Positions 16,115 to 22,022 of a stretch of DNA of 22,022 nt are shown here, in pieces. The DNA is from an uncultured Bacteroidales bacterium. GTDB taxonomy: Bacteria > Bacteroidota > Bacteroidia > Bacteroidales > UBA932. The position numbers and the translations under genes are program-made. How positions within the stretch are numbered: position 1 is the first letter of the stretch; every line of letters starts with the position of its first letter. The notes below the pieces were generated by a model, which saw only the letters and a program-made list of their open reading frames with translations, was not told where the DNA came from and did not search any database. The stretch is taken from the NCBI GenBank assembly GCA_905235775.1, contig CAJOMY010000011.1:3200-25221 (forward strand). The letters are read 5' to 3'.

Positions 16115-17758
16115 ATGAACATCAGAAACATCCCATATTTCATCGGAATAGCCCTGTTCTTTATCGCCTGCGACAGGGAACCGGTCGCCCCGGACCTTCG
16201 GGAGGGGACCACCATTCATTATACGGCCACGGCCACGGACGATGTCGGGACACGCGCCTCTCTGAACAACAGCAACCAATATGTCTTTGAAGAGGGAGAC
16301 CGCTTGTATGTGACGACGGCTGGAGATGAGATGCAGGGTGTGCTGACGCTGTCTTCCGGGGCGGGGACCGCAACGGCCACCTTCGAGGGTGAACTCAGCT
16401 GCAAAAACGAGTTTTATCCCAAGGACGAGACTTCCCTGTCCGCTACGCTCATCAGCGCGCAGGACGTCATCCACCGTGTCAATGCGAGCGGCGTGCTGGA
16501 GACCCGTTACCCCGCCGGCGAATATGCCGGCAACTTCCCGAACGCGGTTCGGAAGTTCAGTGATCTCAAGGCGGAAAGCACATTCGGGGCCTCCTTTTTC
16601 AGCCTTCAGCAGCAAACATCATTCTTGATATGCGATATCTCCTTTGATGTACACGAAGAACCTGAAACTGTGACTGCAAGGCTTGCGAACGGCGGGAGTA
16701 CGCTCCGCTCGGTGGATGTCAGTCCGGTTGTCGAGTATGGCATCGCCAATATTCAGTTTGTTTTACCCTTTCCAGGTGGAGAGATTACGTTGTCCGACGC
16801 TACAATTTCCATTGATGACGGACCTGCGTTTTCCATCCCGGGATCGCAGGAGTTGGCCGCCAATACCTACTACAACATCCGCCGGGGTACACTTCCGTTC
16901 GTGATCCTCCCGCCGTTGTCCGAATATGATGCTGGTTATGTGTGCGGTACAGCCGAGGAACCCAAGCAGGCCTTCCCTGTTCATATTGCACCGGTTGAAA
17001 ACCTGATAGACACGTCATTGCCCGGCATCTCCTCCCGAAACCTTGTCATCACGACGCCCGAGGATGGCGATGTGTCCATTTCTCTTGGAGAAAATTGGGC
17101 GGTTGGAATGGACCTGGATCCCGAGAGTGTCCTGGGAGCTATTTTGACGAAGGAACATACTACAGTGTTGAAGCCGGGGAATTATGTCTTCTCAATCGAC
17201 GGCGTGGCGTCTACCGCCGCAAAGATGACGATTCTCCGGTCCGCATATTCTCCCGGCGGGCAAGGCTGGTGGGATTCGATTCCCGGCGGTTTGAGAGAAG
17301 GGGATTATGCGGAGGTGAAAATGAGTGTCAACCGAGCTCAATCCAGAGCGAACCTGATAGGTTTTGGTACAGATATCGGGTCATTGGGCGGCAACGATTG
17401 GAATACCGTCAAAGGCTTCTTCATCTTCTATCCGGAGAACACCAATAACTACGATATGCTGATTGATGGACGTCAGTCCAACGGAAACGTTTTCAATGAG
17501 TTTAAAAGGGCATTCAACTATGAGACCACATATGCCGGGCAAGCAATGGTTATCCGCTTTTCATACGATGACGTCTATTGGAATGACGGATTGCTGACAA
17601 AAGACGGGGACACGGATAAATTGAGCAACCGCGGCAATTTCAACGAGAAATACCACGCCTGGTTCGGTGACGACAACTTGAAGATAGGTTCTTATCAAGG
17701 AGCTAACAGGTCCAAGGCCTACTATGATTTTATCCGGGTGGTCCGCTCTCCCGAATAG
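16115..17758 (+). CDS. Fimbrillin-like surface lipoprotein sharing a C-terminal module with the preceding adhesin
   Basis: 547 residues; leader with lipobox cysteine 19 (FFIAC), CDREPVAP after it and a TR pair at 46-47 ('VGTRASLN'). The N-terminal part has the 'YVFEEGDRLYV' pattern common in fimbrillin-like Bacteroidetes lipoproteins. The last 140 or so residues match the end of the preceding 1561-residue protein: 'DWNTVKGFFIFYP', 'GQAMVIRFSYDDVYW' and 'KIGSYQGANRSKAYYDFIR' align with 'DWTALTTHFYYP', 'SLVVRLDENGISL' and 'YIGSEEGDHRSRARYNYVR'. The ending loosely recalls LamG/concanavalin-type folds, but that is a guess. A strong Shine-Dalgarno and a lower GC content set it apart from the upstream genes. 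I infer a second exposed or tip-associated component; it is the last gene of the operon. Confidence 0.83.
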   Translation: MNIRNIPYFIGIALFFIACDREPVAPDLREGTTIHYTATATDDVGTRASLNNSNQYVFEEGDRLYVTTAGDEMQGVLTLSSGAGTATATFEGELSCKNEFYPKDETSLSATLISAQDVIHRVNASGVLETRYPAGEYAGNFPNAVRKFSDLKAESTFGASFFSLQQQTSFLICDISFDVHEEPETVTARLANGGSTLRSVDVSPVVEYGIANIQFVLPFPGGEITLSDATISIDDGPAFSIPGSQELAANTYYNIRRGTLPFVILPPLSEYDAGYVCGTAEEPKQAFPVHIAPVENLIDTSLPGISSRNLVITTPEDGDVSISLGENWAVGMDLDPESVLGAILTKEHTTVLKPGNYVFSIDGVASTAAKMTILRSAYSPGGQGWWDSIPGGLREGDYAEVKMSVNRAQSRANLIGFGTDIGSLGGNDWNTVKGFFIFYPENTNNYDMLIDGRQSNGNVFNEFKRAFNYETTYAGQAMVIRFSYDDVYWNDGLLTKDGDTDKLSNRGNFNEKYHAWFGDDNLKIGSYQGANRSKAYYDFIRVVRSPE

Positions 17759-17833
17759 CTCCCCGTCCCCACGGCCCTGCGGAAAGAAAACGCAAAAAAC
17801 ACTGACCCGCGGCGGAATATTCAAAATTTTATG

Positions 17834-17841
17834 TATCTTTG
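17834..17841 (+). promoter_or_regulatory. Bacteroidetes-type -7 element for the tRNA
   Basis: TATCTTTG matches the TAnnTTTG consensus of Bacteroidetes housekeeping promoters and sits 11 nt before the tRNA 5' end, so transcription would start about 5 nt ahead of it. I found no convincing -33 TTG partner. The 94-nt gap 17759-17852 holds nothing else clear, and no strong terminator for the upstream operon. Confidence 0.6.
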
Positions 17842-17852
17842 CAGTCCCAAAC

Positions 17853-17930
17853 GAGGCTTTAGCTCAGTTGGTTCAGAGCGCTTGCTTGACAGGCAAGAGG
17901 TCAGCAGTTCAAATCTGCTAAGCCTCACCA
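17853..17930 (+). tRNA. tRNA-Val (anticodon GAC)
   Basis: A full cloverleaf can be drawn by hand. The acceptor stem is GAGGCTT (17853-17859) with AAGCCTC (17920-17926), a perfect 7-bp match. The D stem is GCTC/GAGC. The anticodon stem is CTTGC/GCAAG around the loop TTGACAG (17886-17892), giving anticodon GAC at 17888-17890, which reads valine codons GTC and GTT. The T stem is AGCAG/CTGCT around TTCAAAT. Discriminator A is at 17927 and CCA is encoded at 17928-17930. Confidence 0.96.
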
Positions 17931-17935
17931 AAAGA

Positions 17936-17971
17936 AAATCAGAGACTTACGAGAGTCTCTGATTTTTGTTT
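17936..17971 (+). terminator. Intrinsic terminator, probably bidirectional
   Basis: A perfect 12-bp inverted repeat (AAATCAGAGACT at 17936-17947 and AGTCTCTGATTT at 17954-17965) with a 6-nt loop is followed by a T-rich run on the + strand, so it ends the tRNA transcript. On the - strand the sequence leaving the hairpin is also T-rich, and the GH95 gene stops at 18003, so the same hairpin probably ends that transcript too. Confidence 0.85.
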
Positions 17972-18002
17972 TCCTTTGCGGAGTTCGTCAGCTTTGTCCA
18001 GA

Positions 18003-20465
18003 TCAGATGATAATCTCGATCCGTGCGGTCTCGCCTGCCTTGAACGTGTACTGGACATGGTCGCCGTCCTTGGCCAGCTCCTTGCCGTTCACAAGGATGC
18101 GGCAGCCTTCCCGGCGGTTGCGAAGCGTCAGGGTCTGGGCCTGATTGGAGGTGATGGAGGCACGGATGCCCTTCTCGTCCCAGTCCATATGATTAAGCTT
18201 GGCGAAGGTATACAGCCAGACGCCGTCAATGGCGCCGTGCATCAGGTTGGCGGGCATCACCGGCAGGAATTCCACCGTGCCGGGCTCGCTGAAGACGCAC
18301 ATCTCCACCAGGAACGCCGGGACAGCGCCCGTCAGGTCCGGGAACACGCCCCTGTAGGGGAAGTGGCTGGTCTGCAGCGTGCGGCGGACGAAGCCGTGGT
18401 TGAGCAGCTGGCTCAAGTTCTGCTCGGCTTCTTCCATATCCTTGAGGCGGATGGCCGTGAAGGCGCGGTGGATGATGCCATGGGCGGAGTCGTCCTGCTG
18501 GGCGCGCTTGCGGTTGGAGATGATGATGGCCTCCGTCAGCGCGGGATCCTTTTCGGGCGTGACCGCGCGGCCGGGCCACACGTCATAATGGTGGGACACG
18601 TGGCGGTGGTTGTAGTTCTCCTCGATCGTAGGCCAGGCCCATTCCTTGAGGCCGCCTTCCAGGTCCAACAGATAGGTGGGAAGCGATGCGAGCTGCTCCT
18701 CCCAGTGGGGGATGTTCTCCTGCTCGATGCCCAGGGTCTTGCAGCCGTCGATCAGGTTCATCAGGATCTCGCGGCAGATGGCGATGTCCATGACGGAGTT
18801 GATCCTCGTGGGATTGATGTCCCGGCTGGTGACCGTCTCATAGCCGGGATTCGGGGTCGGGTTCTCCGGTGAGAAGGACGGATAGAAGATGACCTTGCCG
18901 TCCGGACCGCGGTCGCATGCGTAATCCTCGTAGAACAGGGCCATTTCCTTGTAGGCCGGGATCAGGCGGGTCCGCAGGAATTCCTTGTCTCCCGTGACGA
19001 GGTAGTAGCCCCACAGTTCGTTGTAAACCCAGCCCAGGACGCCTGTAAAGCCGTAATGCGGATAGGTGTGGGAGAAATGGTAGTACAAGCCGGAATCCGG
19101 GTCGCAGTGGACGCTGGCCAGCAGGCCGCGGGCGCCGTAGAGCAGCTGTGCGTTGGTGCGGAAGTCGTCGAACTTCGTCTCGTAATACTTGAAATACACG
19201 TCCATCTCGTCGAAGAGTCCCGTGTTGTTTCCCGCGCAGACCTGCAGGTTGGTGTTGATGTTGTGTTGGCCCGTAAAAGGAGGAATATACTTGCCCGTCT
19301 CGTAGATCTGGAAGAAGCGGCCCATGTCATAGAGCTTCTCCAGCAGGGTGGGATCCAGCTCGTTCCTGCTGTGGGCGCGACGGAGCAGTTCCTCGCCGGA
19401 GAGCAGCAGGTCTTCGTCGTTGCTCAGGTGGATCCGGGAGCGGTCCATCCGCTCGCCGATGTATTTTTCGTTACCCTTGAGCAGCTTGTCGAAATCGACC
19501 TTCATGGCCAGCAGTCCGTCCCGGACGCTCTTGGCGCATTCGAAGGTGAAGTCGCTTTCGAAGCGCTCGATCTTCGAGACGATCGTCAGGCCGTCCGCGC
19601 CGGAAATGCGCATGCCTTTCTCGGTCTTCTTCATGGTGCCGCCTTTGGGCAGGAAGCGGATGACCACGGCGTAGCCCTTGCGGCCGTAGTCCGGATTGTA
19701 CGCGCAGGCCAGCGTGATCACGCCGTCCTCGATCTTCAGATCATGGGTGCTGCCATTCAGTCTGGGCAGCCCCATCTCCACGTCCAGGTCCAGCTGTCCC
19801 TTCGGCGCGGTGAAGCGGTTCACGGTGACGTCCCCGTCATAAGCGCAGAAAGATTCGTTCCGGAAAGAACCGCGCGCATCGGTCCACATGGAGGTGATCA
19901 TGCCGTTCTGCATGTCCAGGAAACGGAGATAGTCCCGGGTATCGGGCTGCTCCGGACGGCGGAAGGTGAGCGTGAAGGCGGTGTGCCTCCGCGGACCGCC
20001 GACGGGGTACAGAATCCGGTTGTCGAAATTCATGTATTTCTCGAAACCGGCCTTTTTCTGGGCCTCGTCCACCAGGGCGTTCGCCTCATCCGGCTTGCCC
20101 TCCAGCAGCAGCCTGCGGATACGGGGCAGGTAGGGGCGCAGGTCCGGAGGCAGGGGAGTCTCCGCCCATTGCGGCTCATAGAGCATCTCCTGGGTATAGG
20201 TCATCACCTCGTTATAGGGCTGGCCTGAAGCCTGGAGGCGCAGGGTGCCGTTGCCGGTGATGAAATAGTCCGAAGATTCTTCTGCGGGTGCGATGGAGCA
20301 GATATTGTGCTTCGGCAGGATGGTCGAGCGCTGCTCCACGGGAATATACGGGATGGAATACTCGAGCTTTCTGGTATCGATCTTCGGATCATTCAGAACG
20401 CCCTTGGCGCCGGTGGTCCCCACCGCAAGGTACAGAAATGCGAAAAATGCAATTAACTTTTTCAT
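18003..20465 (-). CDS. GH95-family glycoside hydrolase (alpha-L-fucosidase/alpha-galactosidase type), secreted
   Basis: 820 residues from the ATG at 20465, which opens a clear Sec signal peptide ('MKKLIAFFAFLYLAVGTTGA'). A start 13 codons upstream is possible but would overlap the preceding gene. GH95 landmarks in order: the GNG motif of the N-terminal beta-sandwich, a 'LRPYLPRIRRLLLEG' segment, NINTN at 402-406, 'YPSFSPEN' with Glu534, 'HRHVSHHYDVWPG' at 620-632, and 'FPDLTGAVPAFLVEM' with Asp710. In characterised GH95 enzymes the equivalent Asn pair, Glu and Asp form the active site of an inverting (alpha/alpha)6 barrel. The last motif usually reads as an IDGN-type sequence, so this is a divergent member. 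The enzyme probably removes terminal fucose or galactose from a plant or host glycan in the periplasm or at the surface. It lies 10 nt after the GH43-type gene, in one transcript. Confidence 0.87.
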   Translation of the reverse strand: MKKLIAFFAFLYLAVGTTGAKGVLNDPKIDTRKLEYSIPYIPVEQRSTILPKHNICSIAPAEESSDYFITGNGTLRLQASGQPYNEVMTYTQEMLYEPQWAETPLPPDLRPYLPRIRRLLLEGKPDEANALVDEAQKKAGFEKYMNFDNRILYPVGGPRRHTAFTLTFRRPEQPDTRDYLRFLDMQNGMITSMWTDARGSFRNESFCAYDGDVTVNRFTAPKGQLDLDVEMGLPRLNGSTHDLKIEDGVITLACAYNPDYGRKGYAVVIRFLPKGGTMKKTEKGMRISGADGLTIVSKIERFESDFTFECAKSVRDGLLAMKVDFDKLLKGNEKYIGERMDRSRIHLSNDEDLLLSGEELLRRAHSRNELDPTLLEKLYDMGRFFQIYETGKYIPPFTGQHNINTNLQVCAGNNTGLFDEMDVYFKYYETKFDDFRTNAQLLYGARGLLASVHCDPDSGLYYHFSHTYPHYGFTGVLGWVYNELWGYYLVTGDKEFLRTRLIPAYKEMALFYEDYACDRGPDGKVIFYPSFSPENPTPNPGYETVTSRDINPTRINSVMDIAICREILMNLIDGCKTLGIEQENIPHWEEQLASLPTYLLDLEGGLKEWAWPTIEENYNHRHVSHHYDVWPGRAVTPEKDPALTEAIIISNRKRAQQDDSAHGIIHRAFTAIRLKDMEEAEQNLSQLLNHGFVRRTLQTSHFPYRGVFPDLTGAVPAFLVEMCVFSEPGTVEFLPVMPANLMHGAIDGVWLYTFAKLNHMDWDEKGIRASITSNQAQTLTLRNRREGCRILVNGKELAKDGDHVQYTFKAGETARIEIII

Positions 20466-20475
20466 GGATAGTATA

Positions 20476-22022
20476 TTAGTTGTGTAAGAATACGAAATCC
20501 TCAAGTTCGCAGAGCGAGGTGTCCGGGGTGTCGGACTCGAAGACGAAGAAGAGGGCGTGCTTGCCCTGCAGCTTCATGGCCTTGCGGACGCGGGCGCATT
20601 TCTGGACGACAGTCTGCTTCTCCCGGCCGCTGAGCCTGATGACGCCCAGGCGGGTGCCGTGGTGCGGGTGGTCGGCCATGATGACGATGCGCCCCTTGAC
20701 GCCCTGCGGGACGAGCCGGACGAGGAGTTTCTTTGCCCGGGCGGCGCGCAGCCCGTCGAAGTTGAAGTACTTGTAGCCCACGACGGAGCCGGCGGTGTTG
20801 TTGACCACGGGATTGTGGTTGACAGACAGGTCGTATGGATCGCCTTCGCCGTCCCATTCGGCGCGGAGCGGCTGGATGTAGGAGCCGTAGTACTTGTTGC
20901 CGAGATTGTCCTTGTCGGCCGGGCGCGGGCCGGTGAACCAGCAGGCGATGCCGGCGGAGTGGCGCTCCAGCGGGTCCAGGCCGCCCAGCTCGAAGCCCTC
21001 GGAGGTGTATTCGGCCTCGGAGATCACCACTTTGCCGCCGGGGCCTTCCGTGACCTGCACGTCCACCGGGGCCACCATGGCCTGGCGGTCGAAGCCGCCC
21101 AGACCCGCCTGGCGATGGTAGAAGATGTACCACTGGCCGCCGATCTCGCAGAGGCTGCCGTGCGTGTTGCCGCCCGGGGCGGCGGTCCAGATGGGGTTGC
21201 CGTCCTCGTCGGTGTCGCGCCCGCGGGCGTCAATCACCGTGCCGCCATAGTTCCAGGGGCCCAGCGGGGAGTCGCTCCAGGCGTAGGCGAGGGTATTGTT
21301 CGCTTCCGGGAGTCCGAAGTCGCCGTCCGCCGTCCAGCGGCTGTAGATGAAGACATACTTGTCTTTGATCTTGCGCAGCGAGGAGGCCTCGAAGAAGCGG
21401 AATTCGCCTGCCTGGCGGAGGCCGGAGACCATGTCCGTGACGACCTTGGCCCCCGGCTTGACCGTGCACATCGTCTCCGGGTCGAGTTCGGCGCCGAACG
21501 ACTGCTCGAAACCCCAGTAGCCATAGACGCGGCCGTCGTCGTCGATGAAGGCCGCCGGGTCGAAGCCCAGCACGCCGACGGTGCGCTTCGGGTCCTTGGG
21601 GTCCCAGTTGCACACGGTGAAGGGGCCGTCCGGCCGGTCGGCGCGGGCGATCATCGAGTTGCGTCCGCCGGCCTGGGTATTGGGATACAGATAATAGGTC
21701 TTCTTGCCGGAGGTGTAGGTCCAAACTTCTCTAGAAGAACCCACCCATGCGCCATTAGAGAGCGTATATGATTCATCCAGAACCTTGTTGCTACCGTCAT
21801 AATCATAGACTCTCTTCGTTCCGGCAGACCAGTCGGTGCCGTTATGAGCAGTATAATTGATATCCAACATCAGCTTTCCGGCTGTACTATACTCGCGGAA
21901 AATTTGCGTTGAATAAACCAGTGTTCCTGCCTCATTGCGGGTATAGGCTATATTATTCACCATGCGACCGGCAGCATCAAATTCCCAACTATTTTGGGTA
22001 TGAGCCGACCAAGCGCCGTTCT
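20476..22022 (-). CDS. GH43-type protein with an N-terminal Trp/Tyr repeat region replacing blade one, 5' partial
   Basis: The frame is open to the window edge, so the N-terminus is missing; 515 codons are visible. From about 21697 downward the protein is a five-bladed-propeller GH43: 'YYLYPNTQ', 'GFDPAAFIDDDGRVYGYWG' with the Asp at 21559-21561 expected to tune the acid, and 'FFEASSLRKI' with the probable general-acid Glu at 21388-21390. The C-terminal 150 or so residues look like a carbohydrate-binding beta-sandwich of CBM6 type. The region that should carry the first blade and the catalytic-base Asp is absent. In its place are repeats of about 30 residues (21697-22020) in less GC-rich DNA. 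The protein would lack a complete GH43 active site if the sequence is right. Related GH43 proteins cleave arabinose, xylose or galactose side chains. It is co-transcribed with the GH95 gene. Confidence 0.75.
   Translation of the reverse strand, partial: NGAWSAHTQNSWEFDAAGRMVNNIAYTRNEAGTLVYSTQIFREYSTAGKLMLDINYTAHNGTDWSAGTKRVYDYDGSNKVLDESYTLSNGAWVGSSREVWTYTSGKKTYYLYPNTQAGGRNSMIARADRPDGPFTVCNWDPKDPKRTVGVLGFDPAAFIDDDGRVYGYWGFEQSFGAELDPETMCTVKPGAKVVTDMVSGLRQAGEFRFFEASSLRKIKDKYVFIYSRWTADGDFGLPEANNTLAYAWSDSPLGPWNYGGTVIDARGRDTDEDGNPIWTAAPGGNTHGSLCEIGGQWYIFYHRQAGLGGFDRQAMVAPVDVQVTEGPGGKVVISEAEYTSEGFELGGLDPLERHSAGIACWFTGPRPADKDNLGNKYYGSYIQPLRAEWDGEGDPYDLSVNHNPVVNNTAGSVVGYKYFNFDGLRAARAKKLLVRLVPQGVKGRIVIMADHPHHGTRLGVIRLSGREKQTVVQKCARVRKAMKLQGKHALFFVFESDTPDTSLCELEDFVFLHN
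21697..22020 (-). repeat. Four imperfect protein repeats of about 30 residues (YD-like or DUF3836-like)
   Basis: Read on the - strand, the units begin at 22020 ('NGAWSAHTQNSWEFD'), 21936 ('NEAGTLVYSTQIFREYS'), 21843 ('NGTDWSAGTKRVYDYDG') and 21756 ('NGAWVGSSREVWTYTSG'). They share an NG..W or similar turn, a small-residue run, an aromatic strand and a Y-D-like turn, then a short polar strand. The last unit is incomplete and runs straight into the GH43 sequence. Such repeats occur in cell-surface proteins of Bacteroidetes; the exact family name is a guess. Confidence 0.6.

Noticed and set aside
17759..17800. Possible terminator of the pilus operon (short CCGT/ACGG stem)
   Set aside because: The stem is only about 4 bp with no T-run directly after it; too weak to call.
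19056..20228. 390-codon + strand frame opposite the GH95 gene
   Set aside because: It mirrors the codon pattern of GH95, whose active-site motifs and signal peptide are clear on the - strand.
1..22022. CRISPR arrays, insertion sequences or transposase genes
   Set aside because: No regularly spaced direct repeats, terminal inverted repeats or transposase-like proteins were seen.
18003..22022. A full SusC/SusD polysaccharide utilisation locus
   Set aside because: Only two hydrolase-type genes are visible; there is no TonB-dependent transporter, SusD homologue or regulator in the window.

Overview
The window looks like high-GC Bacteroidales DNA (Bacteroidetes), probably from a gut or rumen species, possibly a metagenome assembly. 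Reasons: tandem FimA/Mfa1-type fimbrial lipoproteins with a FimB/Mfa2-type anchor, a TAnnTTTG promoter element ahead of the tRNA, mostly weak ribosome-binding sites, and GH95/GH43 polysaccharide-degrading enzymes. Genus cannot be read from the sequence.

Region 1 (1-17758, + strand) is one tightly packed operon of eleven genes. Its 5' end is cut by the window, so the promoter is not visible. Gene 1 (partial) ends in an OmpA-like peptidoglycan-binding domain. Genes 2-11 are all predicted lipoproteins: a large fimbrial-type protein (gene 2), a FimB/Mfa2-type anchor (gene 3), a paralogue of gene 2 (gene 4), a FimA/Mfa1-like subunit (gene 5), three successive Mfa_like_1 fimbrillins (genes 6-8), a further pilin-like protein (gene 9), a 1561-residue multidomain protein that is the best tip-adhesin candidate (gene 10), and a fimbrillin-like protein (gene 11) that shares its C-terminal module with gene 10. 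Junctions run from 4-nt overlaps to gaps of 24 nt. Every lipoprotein except the anchor has a Thr-Arg or Thr-Lys pair 22-36 residues after the lipobox cysteine, where type V pilins are trimmed before donor-strand polymerisation. The locus therefore reads as a complex type V pilus: an envelope-attached base, a lipid-held anchor, several shaft or adaptor subunits, and one or two large exposed adhesins.

Region 2 (17759-18002) holds a tRNA-Val(GAC) with its own -7 element and encoded CCA, followed by a strong hairpin that can terminate transcription from both sides.

Region 3 (18003-22022, - strand) is a two-gene carbohydrate unit: an upstream GH43-type protein, cut by the window edge, followed 10 nt later by a secreted GH95-type enzyme. 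The GH43 gene is odd. Its first propeller blade is absent, and in its place, in frame, is a lower-GC tract of about 30-residue Trp/Tyr repeats reaching the window edge. This is either a genuine fusion or an assembly misjoin.

Domain and family calls are by reading and memory; no searches or structure predictions were run. GC differences were judged by eye.
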